From Oscarella lobularis (Eukaryota > Porifera > Homoscleromorpha > Homosclerophorida > Oscarellidae), in assembly GCF_947507565.1 (NCBI RefSeq), contig NC_089180.1, positions 806,001-870,000 on the forward strand: 64,000 bases of DNA. Direction: 5' to 3'. Position 1 is the stretch's first letter. Each line of letters starts with the position of its first letter. Shown in pieces: positions 55,901 to 64,000 of the stretch. The position numbers and the translations under genes are program-made. Under the pieces are notes generated by a model. The model had not been told where the DNA came from. It made no database searches and was given only the letters and a program-made list of their open reading frames with translations.

Positions 55901-58900
55901 TAATAAATTAAAGCGAAATTACAGGGAGTTAGCCAACGGGTCTCTCCTGTAATAAATTACAGCGAAATTACAGAGGCTAGCCAACAAGTCTCTCCTGTAA
56001 TAAACTACAGCAAAATTACAGGGGCTAGAAAACGGATCTCTCCTCTAATAAATTACAGCGAAATTACAGGGACTAGCCAACGGGTCTCTCCTGTAATAAA
56101 TTACAGCGAAATTACAGGGGCTAGCCAAAGGGTCTCTCCTGTAATAAATTACAGCGAAAATACAGGGGCTAGCGAAAGGGTCTCTCCTGTAGTAAATTAA
56201 AGCGAAATTACAGGAGGCTAGCCAAAGGGTCACTCCTGTAATAAATTACAGCGAAATTACAGGGGCTAGCCAACGGGTCTCTCCTATAATAAATTACAGC
56301 GAAATTACAGGGGCTAGCCAACGGGTCTCTCCTGTAATAAATGACAGCGAAATTACAGGGGCTAGCAAACGGGTCACTCCTGTAATAAATTACAGCGAAA
56401 TTACAGGGGCTAGTCAAAGGGTCTCTCCTGTAATAAATTACAGCGAAATTAAAGGGGCTAGCCAACAAGTCTCTCCTGTAATAAATTACAGCGAAATTAC
56501 AGGGGATAGCGAACAAGTCTCTCCTGTAATAAATTACAGCAAAATTACAGGAGCTAGAAAACGGGTCTCTCCTGTAATAAATGACAGCGAAATTACAGGG
56601 GCTAGCTAACGGATATCTCCTGTAATATATTACAGCGAAAATACAGGGGCTAGCCAAAGGGTCTCTCCTGTAATAAATTACAGCGAAATTACAGGAGCTA
56701 GCCAACGGGTCTCTCCTGTAATAAATTACAGCGAAATTACAGAAGCTAGTCAACGGGTCTCTCATAAAATAAATTACAGCGAAATTACAGGAGCTAGCCA
56801 ACGGGTCTCTCCTGTAACAAATTACAGCGAACTTACAGGGGATAGCCAACGGGTCTCTCCTGTAATAAATTACAGCGAAATTACTGGGGCTAGATAACGG
56901 GTCTCTCCTGTAATAAACTACAGCGAAATTACAGGGGCTAGCCAACGGGTCTCTCCTGTAATAATTTACAGCGAAATTACAGGGGCTAGCCAACGGGTCT
57001 CTCCTATAATAAATTACAGCGAAATTACAGGGGCTAGCCAACGGGTCTCTCCTATAATAAATTACAGCGAAATTACAGGGGCTAGCCAACGGGTCTCTCC
57101 TGTAATAATTTACAGCGAAATTACAGGGGCTAGCCAAGGGGTCTCTCCTGTAATAAATCACAGCGAAATTACAGGGGCTAGCCAACGGGTCTCTCCTGTC
57201 ATAAATTACAGCGAAATTAAAGGGGGTAGCCAACGGGTCTCTCCTGTAATAAATTATAGCGAAATTACAGGGGCTGGCCAACGGGTCTCTCCTGTAATAA
57301 ACTACAGCGAAAATACAGGGGGTTAGCGAACAAGTCTCTCCTGTAATAAATTACAACGAAATTACAGGGGCTAACCAACGCGTCTCTCCTGTAATAAATT
57401 ACAGCGAAATTACAAGGGGTTACCCAACGGGTCTCTCCTGTAATAAATTAAAGCGAAATTACAGAGGCTAGCCAACAAGTCTCTCCTGTAATAAACTACA
57501 GCAAAATTACAGGGGCTAGCAAACGGATCTCTCCTCTAATAAATTACAGCGAAATTACAGGGACTAGCCAACGGGTCTCTCCTGTAATAAATTACAGCGA
57601 AATTACAGGGGCTAGCTAACGGGTCTCTCCTGTAATAAATTAAAGCGAAATTACAGGGGCTAGCAAATAGATCTCTCCTGTAAAAAATTACAGCGAAAAT
57701 ACAGGGGCTAGCCAAAGGGTCTCTCCTGTAGTAAATTAAAGCGAAATTACAGGAGGCTAGCCAAAGGGTCTCTCCTGTAATAAATTACAGCGAAATTACA
57801 GGGGATAGCCAACGGGTCTCTCCTGTAATAAATTACAGCGAAATTACAGGGGCTAGCCAACGGGTCTCTCCTATAATAAATTACAGCGAAATTACAGGGG
57901 CTAGCCAACGGGTCTCTCCTGTAATAATTTACAGCAAAATTACAGGGGCTAGCCAACGGGTCTCTCCTGTAATAAATTACAGCGAAATTACAGGGGGTTA
58001 GCCAACAAGTCTCTCCTGTAATAAATTACAGCGAAATTAGAGGAGGTTAGCGAACGCGTCTCTCCAGTAGTAAACTACAGCGAAATTACAGGGGCTAGCA
58101 AATGGATCTCTCCTGTAATAAATTACAGCGAAATTACAGGGGCCAGCAAACGGATCTCTCCTGTAATAAATTAGAGCGAAAATACAGGGGCTAGCCAAAG
58201 GGTCTCTCCTGTAATAAATTAGAGCGAAATTAGAGAAGCTAGCCAACGGGTCTCTCCTGTAATAAATTACAGCAAAATTAAGAGGGCTAACAAACGGGTC
58301 TCTCCTGTAATAAACTACAGAAAAATTACAGGGGCTCGCCAACGGGTCTCTCCTGTAATAAATTACAGCGAAATTACAGGGGCTAGCTAACGGGTCTCTC
58401 CTGTAATAAACTACAGCAAAATTACAGGGGCTAGCCAACGGGTCTCTTATGTAATAAATTACAGCGAAATTACAGAGGCTAGCCAACGGGTCTCTCCTGT
58501 AATAAATTACAACGAAATTAAGAGGGCTAACCAACAAGTCTCTCCTGTAATAAAGTACAGCGAAATTACAGGGGGTTAGCCAACAAGTCTCTCCTGTAAT
58601 AAATTACAGCGAAATTACAGGGGATAGCGAACAAGTCTCTCCCGTAATAAATTACAGCAAAATTACAGGGGCTAGCAAACGGATCTCTCCTGTAATAAAT
58701 TACAGCGAAATTACAGGGGCTAGCAAACGGATCTCTCCTGTAATAAATTACAGCAAAATTACAGGGGGTTAGCCAACAAGTCTCTCCTCTAATAAATTTT
58801 AGCGAAATTACAGGGGCTAGCCAACGGGTCTCTCCTGTAGTAAACTACAGCGAAATTACAGAGGCTAGCCAACAAGTCTCTCCTGTAATAAATAACAACG

Positions 58901-61900
58901 AAATTACAGGGGCTAGCCTACGGGTCTCTCCTGTAGTAAATTAAAGCGAAATTACAGGAGGCTAGCCAAAGGGTCTCTCCTGTAATAAATTACAGCTAAA
59001 TTAAAGAGGTTAGCGAACGAGTCTCTCCTGTAATAAATTAAAGCGAAATTACAGGGGGTAGCCAACGGGTATCACCTGTAGTAAATTAAAGCGAAATTAC
59101 AGGAGGCTAGCAAAAGGGTCTCTCCTGTAATAAATTAGAGCGAAATTACTGGGGCTAGCTAACGGGTCTCTCCTGTAATAAATTACAGCGAAATTACAAG
59201 GGATAGCCAACGGGTCTCTCCTGTAATAATTTACAGCGAAATTACAGGGGCTAGCCAAGGGGTCTCTCCTGAAATAAATCACAGCGAAATTACAGGGGCT
59301 AGCCAACGGGTCTCTCCTGTAATAAATTACAGCGAAATTAAAGGGGGTAGCCAACGGGTCTCTCCTGTAATAAATTAAAGCGAAATTACAGGGAGTTAGC
59401 CAACGGGTCTCTCCTGTAATAAATTACAGCGAAATTACAAGGGCTAGCTAACGGGTCTCTCCTGTTATAAATTACAGCAAAATTACAGGGGCTAGCCAAC
59501 GGGTCTCTTATGTAATAAAATACACCAACGGGTCTCTCCTGTAATAAACTACAGCGAAATTACAAGGGGTTAGCCAACGGGTCTCTCCTGTAATAAATTA
59601 AAGCGAAATTACAGAGAGTTAGCCAACGGGTCTCTCCTGTAATAAATTACAGCGAAATTACAGAGGCTAGCGAACAAGTCTCTCCTGTAATAAACTACAG
59701 CAAAATTACAGGGGCTAGCAAACGGATCTCTCCTGTAATAAATTACAGCGAAATTACAGGGGCTAGCTAAAGGGTCTCTCCTGTAATAAATTAAAGCGAA
59801 ATTACAGGGGCTAGCAAATGGATCTCTCCTGTAATAAATTACAGCGAAAATACAGGGGCTAGCCAAAGGGTCTCTCCTGTAGTAAATTAAAGCGAAATTA
59901 CAGGAGGCTAGCCAAAGGGTCTCTCCTGTAATAAATTACAGCGAAATTACAGGGGATAGCCAACGGGTCTCTCCTGTAATAAATTACAGCGAAATTACAG
60001 GGGCTAGCCAACGGGTCTCTCCTATAATAAATTACAGCGAAATTACAGGGGCTAGCCAACGGGTCTCTCCTGTAATAATTTACAGCGAAATTACAGGGGC
60101 TAGCCAAGGCGTCTCTCCTGTAATAAATTACAGCGAAATTAAAGGGGGTAGCCAATGGGTCTCTCCTGTAATAAATTACAGCGAAATTACAGGGGGTTAG
60201 CCAACAAGTCTCTCCTGTAATAAATTACAGCGAAATTAGAGGAGGTTAGCGAACGCGTCTCTCCAGTAGTAAACTACAGCGAAATTACAGGGGCTAGCAA
60301 ATGGATCTCTCCTGTAATAAATTACAGCGAAATTACAGGGGCCAGAAAACGGATCTCTCCTGTAATAAATTAGAGCGAAAATACAGGGGCTAGCCAAAGG
60401 GTCTCTCCTGTAATAAATTAGAGCGAAATTAGAGAAGCTAGCCAACGGGTCTCTCCTTTAATAAATTACAGCAAAATTAAGAGGGCTAACAAACGGGTCT
60501 CTCCTGTAATAAACTACAGCGAAATTACAGGGGGTTAGCCAACAAGTCTCTCCTGTAATAAATTACAGCGAAATTACAGGGGATAGCGAACAAGTCTCTC
60601 CCGTAATAAATTACAGCAAAATTACAGGGGCTAGCAAACGGATCTCTCCTGTAATAAATTACAGCAAAATTACAGGGGGTTAGCCAACAAGTCTCTCCTC
60701 TAATAAATTACAGCGAAATTACAGGGGCTAGCCCACGGGTCTCTCCTGTAATAAATTACAGCTAAATTAAAAGGGTTAGCGAACGAGTCTCTCCTGTAAT
60801 AAATTAAAGCGAAATTACAGGGGGTAGCCAACGGGTATCTCCTGTAGTAAATTAAAGCGAAATTACAGGAGGCTAGCCAAAGGGTCTCTCCTGTAATAAA
60901 TTACAGCGAAATTACTGGGGCTAGCTAACGGGTCTCTCCTGTAATAAATTACAGCGAAATTACAGGGGCTAGCCAACGGGTCTCTCCTGTAATAAATTAC
61001 AGCGAAATTACAGGGGGTTAGCCAACAAGTCTCTCCTGTAATAAATTCCAGCGAAATTACAAGGGATAGCCAACGGGTCTCTCCTGTAATAATTTACAGC
61101 GAAATTACAGGGGCTAGCCAAGGGGTCTCTCCTGAAATAAATCACAGCGAAATTACAGGGGCTAGCCAACGGGTCTCTCCTGTAATAAATTACAGCGAAA
61201 TTAAAGGGGGTAGCCAACGGGTCTCTCCTGTAATAAATTAAAGCGAAATTACAGGGAGTTAGCCAACGGGTCTCTCCTGTAATAAATTACAGCGAAATTA
61301 CAGGGGCTAGCTAACGGGTCTCTCCTGTTATAAATTACAGCAAAATTACAGGGGCTAGCCAACGGGTCTCTTATGTAATAAATTACACCAACGGGTCTCT
61401 CCTGTAATAAACTACAGCGAAATTACAGGGGGTTAGCCAACAAGTCTCTCCTGTAATAAATTACAGCGAAATTACAGGGGATAGCGAACAAGTCTCTCCT
61501 GTAATAAATTACAGCAAAATTACAGGGGCTAGCAAACGGGTCTCTCCTGTAATAAATGACAGCGAAATTACAGGGGCTAGCAAACGGATCTCTCCTGTAA
61601 TAAATTACAGCGAAATTACAGGGACTAGCAAACGGGTCTCTCCTGTAATAAATTACAGCGAAATTACAGGGGCTAGAAAACGGATCTCTCCTGTAATAAA
61701 TTACAGCGAAATTACAGGGGCTAGCCAAAGGGTCTCTCCTGTAATAAATTACAGCGAAATTAAAGGGGCTAGCCAACGGGTCTCTCCTGTAATAAATTAC
61801 AGCGAAATTACAGGGGGTTAGCCAACAAGTCTCTCCTGTAATAAATTACAGCGAAATTACAGGGGATAGCGAACAAGTCTCTCCTGTAATAAATTACAGC

Positions 61901-62549
61901 AAAATTACAGGGGCTAGCCAACGGGTCTCTCCTGTAATAAATTACAGCGAAATTACAGGGGGTTAGCCAACAAGTCTCTCCTCTAATAAATTACAGCGAA
62001 ATTACAGGGGCTAGCCAATGGGTCTCTCCAGTAATAAACTACAGCGAAACTACAGGGGGCTAGCCAACGGCTCTCTTCTGTAATAAATTACAGCGAAATT
62101 ACAGGGGATAGCCAACGGGTCTCTCTTGTAATATATTGCAGCGAAATTACAGGGGCTAGCCAACGGGTCTCTCCTGTAATAAATTACAGCGAAATTACAG
62201 GGGCTAGCCAACGGGTCTCTCCTGTAATAAATTACAGCAAAATTACAGGGGCTAGCCAACGGGTCTCTCCTGTAATAAATTACAGCAAAATTACAGGGGC
62301 TAGCCAACGGGTCTCTCCTGTAATAAATTACAGCGAAATTACAGGGGCTAGCCAACGGGTCTCTCCTGTAATAAATTACAGCGAAGTTACAGGGGCTAGC
62401 CAACGGGTCTCTCCTGTAATAAATTACAGCGAAATTACAGGGGGTTAGCCAACAAGTCTCTCCTCTAATAAACTACAGCGAAATTACAGGGGCTAGCCAA
62501 CGGGTCTCTCCAGTAAGTACTGTAGTGTACCTGAATTCGAATGACAGTT

Positions 62550-63764
62550 TCAGCTGAGTGAACGAGTCGACCCTAGTGCTTCCAACTCGACGACGTCGAT
62601 TCGCGGCCCTAAAAGAGCACGACCGTCAATTCCGTCGCACCACGATGCCCCAATTCCACTCTTACGACAACTAAGCTCATGACTTCGGTAATTCGATGAA
62701 GAACAGATAGACAATACGTCCCAAATTCGTCGCAATGATACAAAGCCTGTTCTCTGGCGACGTCTTCTTCGTCGTTGCGCGACAACGAAACGAAGACGCG
62801 CTGGTGCGCCGTGCTGCTCACGACGAGACCAACGGCTTTCACCCACACTTGCTGAAATTTTTTTCGTCGATTCCGAACTGCTTGCTGTAGGCATAAACTC
62901 GAGCCCGTCCAAAGGCGTGACGTGATAGAGTAGCGAACGGTGTAAATCCAACACTCCGCCGCCGCCACCTCGTGCCTCGCCGATCCGGTGACGTCTTCCC
63001 ACGAGAGAAGAGAATCGTCGTACGTCGACTCCTGATCGCTGAAATTGCCGTCCAACTCGTAGCTGAGCTTCTTTCGCGGCGTCGACGTCCGGGCGAACGA
63101 AACGCATCGCCCACCACCAAAACAGTCAGATTGATTCCGAGCGGTTGGTAGTCGTACGCGGTTTCGGCTACGGGATCGATCCACGTGAAGATTGCCCGAA
63201 AGCGATGTAGCTTTTGATCGACGATTAGAGTCGACACGTTGAGTCGGTTGGGCGGCGGAGGCGGATCATAGGCTAAAGAGAAACAGCGTCTCTCTGATCA
63301 AAAGTAGCGGAAGGCAGCTCCCAACCTAAAGTCGTGACAAATTTTTCATCTGACTCAAAAACAGGTTTGTACCTAGATGACACCAGCAAAACAAAGAATT
63401 AACGCGCAAAAAGAAGGAAGGAAGGAAGGAAGGAAGGAAGAAGGCTTACTCGGAAAAAGCGCTCTCTGTTTGGTTCAACTGATTTCAAAGGCACTGTGTA
63501 GTTTCCGTCGACGCCTTCATTCTGTGGAAATTACCCTCGCGATTACTTTCAAAATATATTCGGTCTGCGCTTGTACCACATCAACTTCAATTCTGGCTAT
63601 TTCGTCAAAATCAGGAGCGGTCAGATGATTGTAGCCATAGAGGATCTGAAACCCCAATAGGATGTTCGGAGAATTCAGCGGGGCGGACCACGTTAACGTG
63701 ACGCTGACGCGACGATCGGGCGTCTTGAACATGCGAATGCGAAGAAATCTCGGTTTAGTTGTAG
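62550..63764 (-). CDS. fibronectin type III domain protein, partial
   Basis: At least two FN3 domains on the minus strand. The first visible exon (upper end 63,764, after a CTCTCACAG acceptor) reads TKPRFLRIRMFKTPDRRVSV, TLTWSAPLNSPNILLGFQIL and YGYNHLTAPDFDEI. Later, after a CTCTTTAG acceptor at about 63,273, comes YDPPPPPNRLNVSTLIVD, AIFTWIDPVAETAYDYQPLG, then YELDGNFSDQESTYDDSLLS and CWIYTVRYSITSR in another frame. FN3 hallmarks (the Trp after the first strand, Pro-rich linkers, the Tyr core) are clear. The 3' half alternates among frames, so short introns or indels there are unresolved and the stop is uncertain. The gene continues upstream to the right of the window or in an unseen exon. 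FN3 proteins are usually adhesion molecules or receptors; no transmembrane segment is visible. Confidence 0.6.
63413..63441. repeat. GGAA microsatellite
   Basis: About six to seven GGAA/GAAG repeats in an intron of the FN3 gene. Confidence 0.85.
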
Positions 63765-64000
63765 CTGTGAGAGAAGGTAAAAAACGTCAGAGGTGTACGT
63801 AGGGTCATCCCATGTCTTGAACAAGGAGCCTATAGCGATTTCAGATTTAGAAATTGCAATGAATGTACGTTCGCTTTTTACTCGAATTCAAGGTGACGTA
63901 ATCTCTACTGACGACTTTTGAATTCCTAACTAGCGTAGCTATAGACGATACCTAAAGAAACGGTACACGATATAACGTCGAAAAAATGCGCCACCAGTCC
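63765..64000. other. intron or upstream flank of the FN3 gene
   Basis: AT-leaning DNA with no further FN3 exon that I can recognise. Confidence 0.35.

Larger units (their letters stand above)
31880..62516. repeat. 30.6-kb tandem array of a 48-bp unit (about 640 copies)
   Basis: Consensus, plus strand, in pieces: GGGTCTCTCC, TGTAATAAATTACAG, CGAAATTACAGGGG, CTAGCCAAC (48 bp). All units face one way. Each contains CTGTAAT-AA-ATTACAG (7-bp inverted repeat), a further ATTACAGG half-site 13 nt on that can also pair with CCTGTAAT, and GGCTAGCC. Variant classes recur: 49-bp units with GGGGGTTAGCC, units with ATTAGAG in both half-sites plus GAAGCTAGTC, 46-bp units lacking TC, and a rare ACGCGCGAAATT class. 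One minus frame (LASPCNFAVIYYRRDP) stays open because 48 is divisible by 3, and it ends at the 49-bp variants. Substitutions change amino acids freely and no consistent ATG or splice context exists, so I treat it as satellite DNA and not as a gene. Confidence 0.97.

Noticed and set aside
31880-62516. CRISPR array
   Set aside because: Units are head-to-tail with no unique spacers, and the surrounding genes are animal.

Overview
The window is nuclear DNA of an animal. Its genes are broken by very short GT-AG introns, mostly 45-60 nt. The conserved genes are animal ones: an RBPJ/CSL Notch effector, a DMTF1-like Myb segment, an STK31-like Tudor protein, an AP-3 beta fragment and fibronectin type III domains. 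Compactness, small introns and many hairpin-like MITEs suggest an early-branching animal, most likely a sponge (a homoscleromorph such as Oscarella is my guess). The species is inference and was not tested.

Layout. 1-14 kb is an accessory region: a P-loop ATPase gene (minus, 1.5-2.9 kb), a 507-bp MITE, a truncated AP-3 beta pseudogene (plus, 6.0-6.4 kb), and two diverged genes (minus 6.4-8.5 kb; plus 11.9-13.9 kb) that share an unusual order: Ig-like domain, PD-(D/E)XK nuclease-like domain, protein-kinase-like domain. Foldback elements and small duplications fill the gaps. 14-19 kb holds a small gene with a Lys/Arg/Glu-rich C-terminus and its decayed duplicate, then a foldback element. 19.5-24.6 kb holds an STK31-like Tudor/coiled-coil gene, an RRM gene just upstream of it, and a degenerate GLIS/ZIC-like zinc-finger locus, all on minus.

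24.9-30.6 kb is a complete RBPJ/CSL gene (minus). Its 5' exons are repeated three times and interleaved with two copies of exons from a DMTF1-like gene. I worked out every exon phase by hand: all junctions are in frame, so the mosaic could be read as one transcript.

31.88-62.52 kb, nearly half the window, is one tandem array of about 640 units of 48 bp, all in one orientation. Each unit carries a 7-bp inverted repeat (TAATAAATTA core), a second half-site and the palindrome GGCTAGCC. Because 48 is a multiple of 3, one minus-strand frame stays open for long stretches; I do not consider it a gene. Blocks of units are duplicated within the array (higher-order structure). A minus-strand gene with fibronectin type III domains begins within about 100 bp of the array's right edge.

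The best candidates for something undescribed are the Ig + nuclease + kinase gene pair, the in-frame RBPJ-DMTF1 mosaic and the 30.6-kb array.
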